NCBI RefSeq assembly: GCF_041146795.1
Contig: NC_135175.1
Location: 34,052,169 to 34,116,168, forward strand
DNA from: Maylandia zebra
Taxonomy: Eukaryota; Chordata; Actinopteri; Cichliformes; Cichlidae
Direction: 5' to 3'
Length of the DNA: 64,000 bases
In this document: positions 52,066 to 63,669 of the stretch, one piece after another
Numbering within the stretch: position 1 is the first letter of the stretch
Layout: the number at the start of each line of letters is the position of its first letter
Made by a program: the position numbers and the translations under genes
Notes under the pieces: generated by a model
The model's database searches: none
What the model saw: the letters and a program-made list of their open reading frames with translations, nothing else
Told to the model about the DNA's origin: nothing

Positions 52066-54054
52066 ATGAAGTGTTTATTTAAGAACAGACACTTAAAGGA
52101 GAAAAAGAGAGAAATCACTAAAGTTAGAGATGATCCAATAAGTGAAGGAAAAACAGAAGAAGACACAAATTATGCATTTAAGTCACATGATGAAGAAGGT
52201 GAGGAGGATGTAAGAGCAGGTTGGTGCTTCTTTCTCAGAAGGCTCTCCTGTAGGACATACTGCATCAGTGATGAAAACATCAGAACAGAGCTGAACACAG
52301 ACGACGACAATGATGATGATGGTGTCTGCTACAGGAGTGTTTCACTACCTAAAGAAAAAAAGATTTCAGCTTATAAAGATCGATTCAAGATTTTACATTT
52401 TAAGTGGAAGAAGTCAGACAGAAAGGAGAAACGTAAACCTTTAAGCCACAATCCTTCCCCATCACGGGAGCCGGCAATTGTTTGTAAGGAGCTCAAAGTG
52501 GAAGACAGTGATTTTAGACAGTTTAATTTGTCTGGCTCTTTTACTGTTGTTTTTCATGAGATGGAAGATTCACAAGAGGAACAAAACACATCTCACCAGT
52601 ATACTGAAGGTAAATGTGGTGAAATTAAGTTTGGCTCCACAGACCTGATGGGCAAGACTTCATCACCCTGTAAATCCACTGGGTTGCCTAAATATATAAG
52701 TGAAGGAACAATTGAAGAAGATGGTTGCAGAGTTTCTTCTCCATGGATAAAAAACAAGTCAAGAGAAGCAGATCCTCCTGTCATGACTAAGAACATGTCA
52801 TCAACCAATACGCTTTCACAGAGTTCTCATGTACAGCTCTCCTCCACAGATTCCTGCTACTTGACTCGTTCTCACAGCCTGTCTTCACTGACCAAAACAC
52901 CAATCAAGAACTTGATACAAGCAGCAAGCTCACCTGACATGAGGTTAAAGGGGTTTACACCTGGCATTACTGCTGATGAGTTTGATGATGAAACCTACCT
53001 GTTCCAGTGCTCCTGTGCAGGCCTGTACCAGTGCAGTGTGACCGGCCTGGTGTTTGTCATGCAGGCAGAAGGAGACGTGGTTTACAGGACTGTCCCTTGG
53101 AACAGGAGGCTGCTGGCCCAACACCACAGGAAGCCCGCAGGACCCCTGTTTGACATCAAATGTCAGCAGCAGTCTGTGTGTCAGCTTCATCTCCCACACT
53201 GTGAGCTCATCTCCACAGGTGGAGGTCAGTTCTTGCAGGTCGCTCATGTGAATGATGAGGGTATCGAGTTTATTAACCCCCACAAGATAACAGAAAGTCA
53301 TGCTTTTATAAACATCACAGGGTTTTCTGGTTATGGTAATGTGAAGGATGAAGACTCTCCCCCTGACCCAGTCCAAGCTTTGGTTCTGCTCTTCTACAAA
53401 CCCCCAGTTGATCCTGATCTCAGATCTGTCCTCACTGTGTTCATGCTGCCACGAAATATTGTGTTCAGCAAAATTCTGCGTAACAGGAAGACGTCAGACA
53501 AAACTGAGAGATACATAGAGACATCATCTCACTGTAAACTGCACCCAAAGCAGGTTTACACTCTGGTCACTGATCCTGAGCATGACCTGATTAAAGTTCA
53601 ACCCAAAGAAGCTGATTTTGATGAGGAGCACCATGAAAGCTACTTCCCATCATTTCAGGTAGTCTTAAAAAAAATCCTCACGGATATTAACCTGAGTCTG
53701 GGAGACAAGAGCAGCTCCAGCTGTGTTTGGGAAAGAGAGGTTTGTCTGTTGCCCAGCGGAGGGAAAACTGATACTTTGGACACTGATCCAATAAAGAGAC
53801 TATCAGCTCTACGGAGCTGCTTCATCAAAAGTATATCAGGACCTGTTCTCAGCAGTCTGATGGACAAACTGCTGGATGAAAAGGTCCTAACTGATGCTGA
53901 GATGGAGGAAGCAGACGTCATACAAAACAGAAGTGACAGAGCTCGCTTTGTTATCGACACTGTGAGGAAGAAAGGTGAAGCTGCCAGTTCACAGATGATT
54001 GAGTTTCTGTGTGAGCTTGACCCCTTCCTCTGTGAATATCTTGGGTTGGTCTGA
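52066..54054 (+). CDS. FIIND-CARD protein E, 662 aa
   Basis: The only plus-strand member and the best preserved long one. It follows an acceptor at 51980-51981 ('tggttttccag') and 84 nt of leader. The start context is aagATGa. Residues 1-297 are hydrophilic, rich in Lys, Glu, Asp and Ser, with an acidic run (DDDNDDDG) and a basic stretch (KWKKSDRKEKRK). No domain is recognised. ZU5 is about 298-420, with the expected cleavage F420/S421 (ITGFSGYG) and His394 27 residues upstream. UPA is about 421-577. CARD is about 578-662 (SLMDKLLDEKVLTDAEMEEA, ending CEYLGLV). The N-terminus does not resemble that of B, C or D beyond the SSPDM.L.FTP motif before ZU5. Family knowledge predicts an inflammasome-type sensor; the trigger is unknown. 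Confidence 0.85.
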   Translation: MKCLFKNRHLKEKKREITKVRDDPISEGKTEEDTNYAFKSHDEEGEEDVRAGWCFFLRRLSCRTYCISDENIRTELNTDDDNDDDGVCYRSVSLPKEKKISAYKDRFKILHFKWKKSDRKEKRKPLSHNPSPSREPAIVCKELKVEDSDFRQFNLSGSFTVVFHEMEDSQEEQNTSHQYTEGKCGEIKFGSTDLMGKTSSPCKSTGLPKYISEGTIEEDGCRVSSPWIKNKSREADPPVMTKNMSSTNTLSQSSHVQLSSTDSCYLTRSHSLSSLTKTPIKNLIQAASSPDMRLKGFTPGITADEFDDETYLFQCSCAGLYQCSVTGLVFVMQAEGDVVYRTVPWNRRLLAQHHRKPAGPLFDIKCQQQSVCQLHLPHCELISTGGGQFLQVAHVNDEGIEFINPHKITESHAFINITGFSGYGNVKDEDSPPDPVQALVLLFYKPPVDPDLRSVLTVFMLPRNIVFSKILRNRKTSDKTERYIETSSHCKLHPKQVYTLVTDPEHDLIKVQPKEADFDEEHHESYFPSFQVVLKKILTDINLSLGDKSSSSCVWEREVCLLPSGGKTDTLDTDPIKRLSALRSCFIKSISGPVLSSLMDKLLDEKVLTDAEMEEADVIQNRSDRARFVIDTVRKKGEAASSQMIEFLCELDPFLCEYLGLV

Positions 54055-55000
54055 CGCATCCATGTGAACAGACAGTAAGAATAATTACATTTATGACGCA
54101 TTTCTCTAGTGTGTGTCATGCAACCTTTTTTAAATTATTTTTATTACCATTGTCTGAATGGATTTTAATGTAACTTAAAGTATGAAACTCTAACAGCTTG
54201 TGAACTGATTTCAGTACTTTTTCATGAATAGTTATTATTAATTATTATTACATGCATACAGATGAATCCATACAGAAGTATCTGTATGGATATGTCTCAT
54301 GTATATGTGTTTCTGAATTTTTCATGAAGACAAACAGCAGCATGTTGCTTTGTCTTTAATTATTTGCTTTTATTTTTTTGTATATACAGAGCTGTTTAAA
54401 ACATAAGGATTTTTTTTTATGATTGAATGTGAATCAGTTTTTTCTGTCAGGTATTTATTTAACCATGAGTTTTCTTGTACTTTTCATTGTGGACTAATTT
54501 CTACGGTTTTTTTCTTTGTTTGAAAAATCTAAAAGATGCAATGTCTCATCTTATTTTTTCTCCAGAGTTCCTCGGTGCATTTCTGCAGCTCTGATAAAAC
54601 AGTGATGCCAAATGTGACTTATGAATATATAAACAGCTCTATGAAAATTATGCACCCACTACTGCCGTGTTCAATTTGTCATTCATTTTTATTTATTCAA
54701 CCTTAAAACCTTGCACAAACCCCTTTTTAAATCTTATATAATCAACTTGTAATTCAATTTTTTGTGCTTTATATCATATCATATAGATGCTCTATCAGCT
54801 TGACTGCGAAAACCTTGAGCGCTCACTGCTCACATTTAAATTTCGGTAATGACACAGGCTCTGCTTACCTTCATTTTGAAGGCCTTCTGTGAGCGTGAGT
54901 TGTCTGCAGTTCTGGTATCTGACAGCAAATCTGTGAGGAGCCTTTCCAATTCTCCTTTCTCCCTCTTGCAGCCAAAAAACTCACACAGGGAGACCAATTT
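54055..55000. other. 3' flank of gene E and intergenic
   Basis: AT-rich. I recognise no second gene. Homology to the 3' flank of C and D was not evident. Confidence 0.4.
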
Positions 55001-55011
55001 GTCAAGCCCCG

Positions 55012-56022
55012 GGACGTCGGGCTAGCGATTTTTTCAGTCGGGCTAACAAAATCTATCTCTGCCCGTCGGGCTGTCATAGGAAGGAAAAATATATGTCAAT
55101 GCTTTTGCATTCTTTCAGAAATGTAGCTGGGTAATTATGTCATTGGCATCGGTGAGCCACTGTCAATATGTGACATATTGAAATCGCGTTTGAATTTGCG
55201 CTTGTTTTTTGCTTTCACTTTGCAATCGCGCGAACTGTGTATAGAGAGCGACAGCACTGATTGGTGAGTGATGATAATTTGCGCACCAATTCCTCTGACA
55301 TCGTCTTAGCAATCGTTAGCTTACTATGCAAACATGACAAGTGAAATCTCCCACAGCTTAAACATGTGAGAGGTTGATCACGCAGAGAATCGCTGAGCTT
55401 ATGTGAGTGTGTGTGTAAAAGCAGCAGGATATATATTTTAGTTCTGCTGAGCCAAACAAGACAGGTCAGGGTGAAGAAGTGACAGCCAAAGAAAAGCTTA
55501 CCACAAAACGGAGAAGTTATGACAAATCAGACTATGAGGCAAAAAGAAAGTGCAGCTTTATGGTTTCATGGACAAAAGAATTTCTGTGGCTGCAATATGA
55601 CGAGCTAAATAACCAGGGGTGCACATAAGTGGTCCGCAGGTGCGCATTCGCTGTCAAAATAAAAAACGCGCACAAGATAAGAAGTTGCAACAACGTGTTT
55701 GCGTACATAAGATTTTCAGGAGGAGGAGAGACATTTGTTTAGAACTCTTAAAGATGTCGAAGAAGCTCCTTTAAGCAATTACTGTGATGTTCCTCCACCT
55801 CCAAAGAAATGTCAGAAGTCCGAACCACAAAAGAAGCGCGTATTCTCGGAAAAGTAGTTGCAGGAGGTGAGCTGGCTTCAAACAAATGATGAACGCACAG
55901 AGATGTGGTGCAGAATGTGCCGTGAAAATTTAATAAATGACAAATTAAAAAGGCATGAACATTTTTTTTGTATCGAAAAAATATCGAACCGTGAATTTTG
56001 TGTATCGTTGCACCCCTAATAT
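55012..56022 (+). mobile_element. hAT-type transposase fragments, left arm of a nested palindrome
   Basis: 55053-55620 is the inverted counterpart of 57605-58206. It includes a short coding piece (55515-55613) reading SYDKSDYEAKRKCSF and WTKEFLWLQYDELNN. This is the zinc-finger-like start of KIAA1586/ZNF862-type hAT transposases. A second, similar coding piece (about 55752-55975) reads CDVPPPPKKCQKSEPQKKRV, then MWCRMCREN. It belongs to another hAT family whose right end is 'gtatcgttgcacccct' (56006-56021). Stop codons interrupt both. Confidence 0.6.
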
Positions 56023-56040
56023 ATATATATATATATATAA

Positions 56041-57395
56041 AAACACCCAGCACGCCCCTGCGGGCGGTTTATCCTTCAAGCTCGGGTCCTCTACCAGAGG
56101 CCTGGGAGCTTGAGGGTCCTGCGCAGTATCTTAGCTGTTCCCAGGACTGCGCTCTTCTGGACAGAGATCTCCGATGTTATTCCCGGGATCTGCTGGAGCC
56201 ACTCGCCTATCTTGGGAGTCACCGCACCTAGTGCTCCGATTACCACGGGGACCACCGTTACCTTCACCCTCCACATCCTCTCGAGCTCTTCTCTGAGCCC
56301 TTGGTATTTCTCCAGCTTCTCGTGTTCCTTCTTCCTGATATTGCTGTCATTCGGAACCGCTACATCGATCACTACGGCCGTCTTCTTCTGTTTGTCTACC
56401 ACCACTATGTCCGGTTGGTTAGCCACCACCATTTTGTCCGTCTGTATCTGGAAGTCCCACAGGATCTTAGCTCGGTCATTCTCCACCACCCTTGGGGGCA
56501 TCTCCCATTTTGACCTCGGGACTTACAGGTTATACTCGGCACAGATGTTCCTGTACACTATGCCGGCCACTTGGTTATGGCGTTCCATGTATGCCTTGCC
56601 TGCTAGCATCTTGCACCCTGCTGTTATGTGCTGGATTGTCTCTGGGGCATCTTTACACAGCCTGCACCTGGGGTCTTGCCTGGTGTGATAGACCTCAGCC
56701 TCTATGGATCTTGTGCTCAGAGCTTGTTCTTGTGCTGCCATGATTAGTGCCTCTGTGCTGTCTTTCAGTCCAGCTTTGTCCAGCCACTGGTAGGATTTCT
56801 GGATATCAGCCACCCCCTCTATCTGCCGGTGGTACATACCGTGCAGGGGCCTGTCCTTCCATGATGGTTCCTCGTCTCCCTCCTCTTTCTTGGGTTTCTG
56901 CTGCCTGAGGTATTCACTGAGCACTCGGTCAGTTGGGGCCATCTTCCCAATGTATTCTTGGATGTTCGTTGTCTCATCCTGGACTGTGGTGCTGACACTC
57001 ACCAGTCCCCGGCCCCCTTCCTTCCGCTTAGTGTACAGCCTCAGGGTGCTGGATTTGGGGTGAAACCCTCCATGCATGGTCAGGAGCTTTCTTGTCTTTA
57101 TGTCAGTGGCTTCTATCTCCTCCTTTGGCCAGCCTATTACCCCAGCAGGGTACCTGATCACGGGCAGGGCGTACGTGTTGATGGCCCGGATCTTGTTCTT
57201 ACCATTCAGCTGACTCCTCAGGACTTGCCTGACCCTCTGCAGGTACTTGGTGGTTGCAGCTTTTCTAGCGGCCTCTTCATGGTTCCCATTTGCCTGCGGG
57301 ATCCCCAAGTACTTGTAACTGTCCTCTATGTCTGCAATGTTGCCTTCTGGTAGTTCAATCCCCTCAGTTCTGACTACCTTCCCTCTCTTTGATAT
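56041..57395 (-). mobile_element. R4/Dong-type LINE, C-terminal fragment with REL endonuclease
   Basis: The minus strand reads through YKYLGIPQANG, RAINTYALPVIRYPAGVIGW and SLVSVSTTVQDE-like RT C-terminal sequence. A CCHC-type finger (CRLCKDAPETIQHITAGC) follows. After a single in-frame TAA (56523-56525), a restriction-like endonuclease follows (MPPRVVENDRAKILWDFQIQ, then QPDIVVVDK and VVIDVAVP, the PD-x(n)-DV pattern). Order, finger and endonuclease fit the R4/Dong/Rex6 group. The palm domain is missing (5' truncation). Both ends abut (TA)n, a known preference of Dong-like elements. Confidence 0.8.
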
Positions 57396-57419
57396 ATATA
57401 TATATATATATGTATATAT

Positions 57420-59349
57420 TAGGGGTGCAACGATACACAAAATTCACGGTTCGGTTCGGTTCGATACTTTGGTGTCACGGTTCGATATTTTTTCGATACA
57501 AAAAAAATGTTCATGCCTTTTTAATTTGTCATTTATTAAAATTATAAATATATATTTTAACACAAAAGTACAGTTTTTAAATTTAACCCTAACCCTTGTG
57601 CGTGTTGTTATTTAGCTCGTCATATTGCAGCCACAGAAATTCTTTTGTCCATGAAACCATAAAGCTGCACTTTCTTTTTGCCTCATAGTCTGATTTGTCA
57701 TAACTTCTCCGTTTTGTGGTAAGCTTTTCTTTGGCTGTCACTTCTTCACCCTGACCTGTCTTATTTGGCTCAGCAGAACTGAAATATATATCTGTCTGTG
57801 AAGGTTCTCAGTCATCCAGGTCATCGTAGTGAAATATATATCCTGCCGCACTCACATAAGCTCAGCGATTCTCTGCGCGATCAACCTCTCACATGTTTAA
57901 GCTGCGGGAGATTTCACTTGTCATGTTTGCATAGTAAGCTAACGATTAATAAGACGATGTCAGAGGAATTGGTGCACAAATTATCATCACTCACAGATCA
58001 GTGCTGTCGCTCTCTATACACAGTTCGCACGATTGCAAAGTGAAAGCAAAAAAACAAGCGCAAATTCAAACACGATTTCAATATGTCACATATTGACAGT
58101 GGCTCACCCAATGACATAATTACCCAGCTACATTTCTGAAAGAATGCAAAAGCATTGACATATATTTTTCCTTCCTACAATAGCCCGACAGGCAGGGCAG
58201 AGATAGCCCCGGGACGTCGGGCTAGCGATATTGCGAGCCCTGTATCTGATTGAGGAATCACTCATCTTTGGAAAAGAGAGTTTATTACAGAGAAATGTCT
58301 CTTTCCAAAATAAAAGCTATACTATCCGCTTCTTCTGGGCTATATTCTCAGCAGCATATTAAACATATCAGGTCTCCATAAGGAGAATCCTGTGCTAACA
58401 GCTGTCTAAATGACTCGGCTAAAGTTAGTAGCATGCTTGTTGTTTTTGTCTTTGCACTAGGATGATGTCGGTGTAAATGTGCAGTCATATTCGTTGTGTT
58501 CCCACTAGTGCTTTCAGGTTAATCTCGTTGAAATGACCTTAACGCCACAACACGGCAAATCTCCGTTAACGAGCTACCCTATACAGAGGGGCTAGACGGC
58601 CAACACGTTAACGAGCTAACTGCGCTAACACACTAGCTCCCACCCATGTAATTGAGCATTGCATGGCACATCCAACATACTGTTTTACTTTAGTCCATGA
58701 CTCGCTTACCTTCAGGGTCATACGTCACATGAAAACCAAAATAATTCCAAACGCCAGATCTGAATGAGGGTGGGGAGGTCCACTTCTGTCTCGCTAGCTT
58801 GCCCTGCGCTCTTCCTTCTGACCATGCTGTCTGTGTTGAGTGCTCAGTGAATCTGCGTTCGACTACTCCGCCTAGGCTGCACTCTCGAGCCTAGGCGGAG
58901 TAGTCAAATGCAGATTCACTGAGCGCTCAACACAGACAGCATCGTCAGAAGGAAAGTTGATAAAATAAATTACAAATTTTGTATTGTTCTTTTTTTTTCT
59001 CCCCTTTGGTTTTCTTTCTTTCTCTCCCCATCTTTCTTTCATTCTTTCCCCCTGTCCTATCCCACAGTCATGTCTGTCCCGTTTGCAACTGAAAATAAAA
59101 TAAATTCATAATTATAATAAAGGTCAATCAAATGGACCAATATGATGATCCACTTAAAATAAATCCTCTTGGCATCTTTCTTGGCCTCAAGACAACAATT
59201 CTGATGGCTATAGATCCAAACGGGACACAAAAAAAAAAAAAAAAAAAAAAAAATTGAAAAAAATTGTATTGTTCGATACATATGCGTACCGAACCGAAAG
59301 CACTGTATCGAACGGTTCAATATCGATACGAATATCGTTGCACCCCTAA
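57420..59349. mobile_element. hAT-like element with GGGGTGCAACGATAC ends
   Basis: The left end 'aggggtgcaacgatacacaa' (57420) and right end 'gatacgaatatcgttgcacccc' (59348) are inverted. TA-rich runs flank both, so the target duplication cannot be read. It contains the inverted counterpart (57605-58206) of 55053-55620, a terminal sequence 'gcgagccctg' at 58233-58242, the large hairpin at 58814-58952, and a poly(A) run at about 59231-59252. It is composite and nested. Confidence 0.55.
58814..58952. other. 65-bp-arm hairpin
   Basis: The arms 58814-58878 and 58888-58952 are complementary with about four mismatches in 65 positions, around a 9-nt loop. The centre reads 'tccgcctaggct' / 'agcctaggcgga'. 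No coding frame. Confidence 0.9.
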
Positions 59350-59639
59350 TATATATATATATATATATATAAATATAGTTTTTTTTGTTTTTTTTAAAAT
59401 AGCTTCCTGAATTTAGAGTTCAAATTTTTACTTTTAATCGTATTCCTATTCCTCTTTGATTAAAATCTGAGTTTTAAATAAGTGTTTACATAGTTTGTGG
59501 TTGTGTACTCAATTTATCACCTTTTTCTTAAGTGATAGATTAACCCATTTTGATGTGACCAGTGTGACTTTTGGAAATCCCTGATGAATAGACCACACGT
59601 GTATACATTGTCACGCAGAAACAAGAGTGTTACATGCGA

Positions 59640-60862
59640 AACTTTAAGAGGAGAATGAGTGTCTATGGTTGTTTGCATGAAACTCAATACGATCAGCATC
59701 TGTTGATTGTTTCTGGGGCTCAAAGCTACACGCAGGGTCTTTCTGCATCTCTGATGATAATATTTCAAATATTTCAAAGAAGATTAAAGGTGGAGGAAAG
59801 AGGGAGAGACTTCAAAGGAAAACGGTGCTGCACCCGGGAACAAAACAATTTTCTAATTTACAGATCAAAAACTAACTTTTAAATGTATTCATATTTTTCT
59901 TCTTTTTGATTAACATCTGAGTTTTAAACAAACAAGTGTTTATGTTGTGGTTATTTGTGGCCTGAACATTTCTTTACTTATTTAAACCACGTCCTCTTTT
60001 TTGAGGCGATGCCATTTACCCGTTGTGTTGTGGACAGTGTCAGCGTTTGGGAATCCCTGATGAACAGACCACACATGTATACATTGTCACGCAGAAGTAC
60101 AGACTGTCACCCGCAAAACTTTAAGTAACTCGAGAATGAGCGTCGTGTGATGTTTGCGTGCAGGATGAACCAGAATAAACAGGACAATCAACTGTTGAGG
60201 GAGTAGCAGGCAGCTGCTGTTTGCTTAGTTGGCACATAACATTGAATAAATGATAGCCTTAAACTTTGCTACGGTACTTTTAGAATGACATGCATTCACC
60301 GTTGCTCTTCAAAAACGCTGACTGTGGAAATCTCAGTGTTAAAGCTACATTGTTCTAACCTGCGATTCCATTAGATGAATGCTTATCTGTACGACACAAA
60401 ACACAAGTCACACACAGACTTGGTCTACTACCAAACCTAATAAAAGGTCACCTATATTGATATGTATAAACAATAAATTTGTGAGTATTATGTTGCTTCT
60501 AAGAACTGATATTTTTCCTGATGTTTCTTGGGTGAATACAGAAACTTCTGATGCTCTTAAAAACATTAGACACCATCCACCCACTGAGGTTTGAGGGATC
60601 TTGCCTCTCACTAATCCAGGTGATGCTATTTTTTTACAAATTCGATTGGTCCCTGGGCATTTATACGGATCTCTTATTTTGACCATAGGTTACCATGGCA
60701 ATGTATCCCAGAAAAAACTGAACCACCCACATAAACATAAAACTCAGGACTGGAGCTCAAGTTAAATCAATAAGGCCTCAATACTGCTTTGTTGGACAGG
60801 GATTTAGTGAAGGTGATCAGGACTGACTGCCAGCTACCAAAACCCTGACATGTAATTCTGAC
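59640..60862. repeat. segmental duplication, copy 2
   Basis: Nearly identical to 43500-44745. It ends at 'tgacatgtaattctga'. Here the following sequence is a FIIND gene shard, whereas after copy 1 the sequence differs. Confidence 0.85.
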
Positions 60863-60948
60863 CTCCAGCTCTCCTTCACAGCTTCCTGCTTCCTGATTCA
60901 TTCTCACAGCCTGCCTTCACTGAGCAAAACACCAAAGAGCAACGTAAC
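60863..60948 (+). pseudogene. shard of an E-like N-terminal exon
   Basis: The plus strand reads LQLSFTASCFLIHSHSLPSL, then SKTPKSNVT. This aligns with VQLSSTDSCYLTRSHSLSSL then TKTPIKNLI in gene E (about 52832-52915). It stops before the FIIND. It is the remains of another member on the same strand as E. Confidence 0.7.
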
Positions 60949-61588
60949 AGGAGTCTGACAGAAAATAAAATACAGAGTTTGTGAGTAAACTGAACGGAAA
61001 GAAACAAACTGGTTATCATATACGGGACATGTGGTTGGTCTGACCCATGATAAATGTGAGCTCTTGCTTCTATATTGCTGCCCTGTAGAGGACATTATGG
61101 TGGGTCTGAGAAGTGGATGGAAATGGAGTACAACTTAAGAAAAAAACAGCAATGAGAAAAAGATGCAAAAACACACAAAAGACAAACTGAATAAATGCTG
61201 CTTACTTTAAAAAAACTGCAGTGTTTGTGGCAACACAAGTATCTGAAGGAACAGCTGCAGAAGTGACAGAAACCAATTTACTGGTGTTTTTCCTAAGTTG
61301 CAATCCGTTTGACCTTTCAGGGCCACCATAGCACTGCATGCTTTGAAAAATGGAAAAGCAAACTGAACAGAGAGATACTCCCATACAGCTTATGACAAAA
61401 TTTGATCCGATTTGATTGATGACCCTAATCATGACCTTTTGACCTCCCCCCTCCCCCCCGGAAGTGTGTAATTTGATCCCCTAAGCGTGACGAATTGCAT
61501 CCGGAGAAGGGAGGGGGGAAACCCCCGGAAGCGCGCCACCTGTTGTTGGAAAAAAAGAAAAAAGTTTTTAGAGGGAGGGAGGGTCTGC
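60949..61588. other. intergenic
   Basis: No gene recognised. It contains a C-rich stretch at 61445-61462 and a purine-rich stretch at 61560-61585. Confidence 0.4.
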
Positions 61589-62114
61589 AGCATGGGAGGG
61601 GAATAAAAGCAGAGCGGTGATGCAGCAGTTGATTCAGTGATGTATAGAGACAGAGCGGCAGTTAGTTTTCCACAAACTCATAGTTTGAATTCTGTTTCAA
61701 TATTATGTCAATTTTCTCTGTATTTCTTTTTTTTTTACAATAGCAGATGTAATTTTACTTTCTTAAGCTGCACCGGCGTTTGTAATGGGAATAAAGAGTG
61801 ACTTCCTATTGCCTGTAGAGAACCGTTTCTTTCAATAGTATTTTATTTTCCTATAATACAGATGCAGTAAAAAACCTTTAAGATGATCAGCCTAGCAACA
61901 AATTGCATTTTTAGGCTACACCATAGCTTGTGATGAAAAGAAGAACTTTCTATCCGCTTGTAACCTACAGGCTGCCTACCCCGTATGTGTAAAAAAAAAA
62001 AATGAATAAATATCCCTTAGTGAATACTTTTCTTTGAATACTACTTTTCCTTTTGAGAGTCCTTTTTACAAGGGACTGAAAAAACAAACCATAATTGCCG
62101 TGACAGGCGATCTT

Positions 62115-62181
<67 letters not shown>

Positions 62182-63668
62182 GGGTCTATGTGGTATGGCG
62201 GGACTATACTACGTCAATCCGCCCGGTGGTGGTTTAAGTGGACTACCCTTTTGAAAGGACTTAGAGCCAAGGGAGCGAGGTTAAAGTGTTCGAAAAAATC
62301 TGAAAAAAATTTGGGTCACTTCAGACCTCATACACTCCCTATAGAAGTCTAGATACACTGATACACACCAACCAGACTCTATTGTGTTTTCTGGAGACAT
62401 TGTCCACTTGACAACAATGTGTTTTATGAGGTCCAAAAAAAACAATATTGGGTCTTTAAAGGGACAATGATGTAATATTTAAATAGCTCATCATTACCAT
62501 GAATACACATCTGACAGGACACAGGATTACTGCAACATCATTTTATTAGTGTTCTTGGATCTGAACATTAATTTTAACCATAAATAAAAAAAGAAATCTA
62601 TGGACAAAAATGCCCACGCTTCCCACAGAAATATAAAAATATAGAAAACAGAAAAATTAATAACATTTAAAATGAATTTTAATAGTTTAAAGGTAAATAT
62701 TAAGGGGAGAAAATATGCATTTATAATTTTTTATTTTAAATATAACCCGTCAAAAAAAAAAACCCTAAATAAATTAAATGTAAAAATTATGAAATACAAA
62801 CTACTTCTGTAATTAACAAGAACTTTTTTTTTCTTTAAACAGAACATCAGTGTTAACAACAATTGGCAATCTGACCAAGATGTAAAACCACAGCTCTCTA
62901 AACAGTTATTTTAGTTCATTTTTTTCTGCCTTTTTGCAGTTAATTGTAAAAGTAATGAAGAAAAAAACTCTACCAAGGAGCAGGCTGCGCAAAACCTACC
63001 TCATATAGATGTTTTAATAATAATAATATTTTTTTTTGGGGGGGGGCGGACGCGTTATAGGTTATAAGCATTGAGAAAAAACTGATATCTGCTGTCTCAT
63101 TCCTCCTTGACCCGCGGTGTGTGTGTGTGTGTGTGTGTGAGAAACAAGATCGCGTCACGGCAATTATGGTTTGTTTTTTTCAGTCCCTTGTAAAAAGGAC
63201 TCTCAAAAGGAAAAGTAGTATTCAAAGAAAAGTATTCACTAAGGGATATTTATTCATTTTTTTTTTTTACACATACGGGGTAGGCAGCCTGTAGGTTACA
63301 AGCGGATAGAAAGTTCTTCTTTTCATCACAAGCTATGGTGTAGCCTAAAAATGCAATTTGTTGCTAGGCTGATCATCTTAAAGGTTTTTTACTGCATCTG
63401 TATTATAGGAAAATAAAATACTATTGAAAGAAACGGTTCTCTACAGGCAATAGGAAGTCACTCTTTATTCCCATTACAAACGCCGGTGCAGCTTAAGAAA
63501 GTAAAATTACATCTATTGTAAAAAAAAAAAGAAATACAGAGAAAATTGACATAATATTGAAACAGAATTCAAACTATGAGTTTGTGGAAAACTAACTGCC
63601 GCTCTGTCTCTATACATCACTGAATCAACTGCTGCATCACCGCTCTGCTTTTATTCCCCTCCCATGCT
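61589..63668. mobile_element. 2.1-kb palindromic element
   Basis: Inverted arms of about 520-530 bp: 61589-62119 and 63150-63668. Examples are 'gaataaaagcagagcggtga' at the left and its complement at 63637-63656. Each arm ends inwards in a CA/TG microsatellite (62120-62178 and 63117-63138). The 0.9-kb centre has no open frame of note. No target duplication or transposase was found. It could be a fold-back element or a recent inverted duplication. Confidence 0.65.
62120..62178. repeat. (CA)n microsatellite
   Basis: About 29 CA units at the inner edge of the left arm. The mirror position at 63117-63138 has only about 11 TG units. Confidence 0.95.
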
Positions 63669-63669
63669 A

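Noticed and set aside
56110-56688. 192-codon plus-strand frame
   Set aside because: Antisense to the R4/Dong LINE endonuclease and finger frame, which has recognisable motifs.
62034-62352. Frames with His-Thr runs
   Set aside because: Translation of the CA microsatellite.
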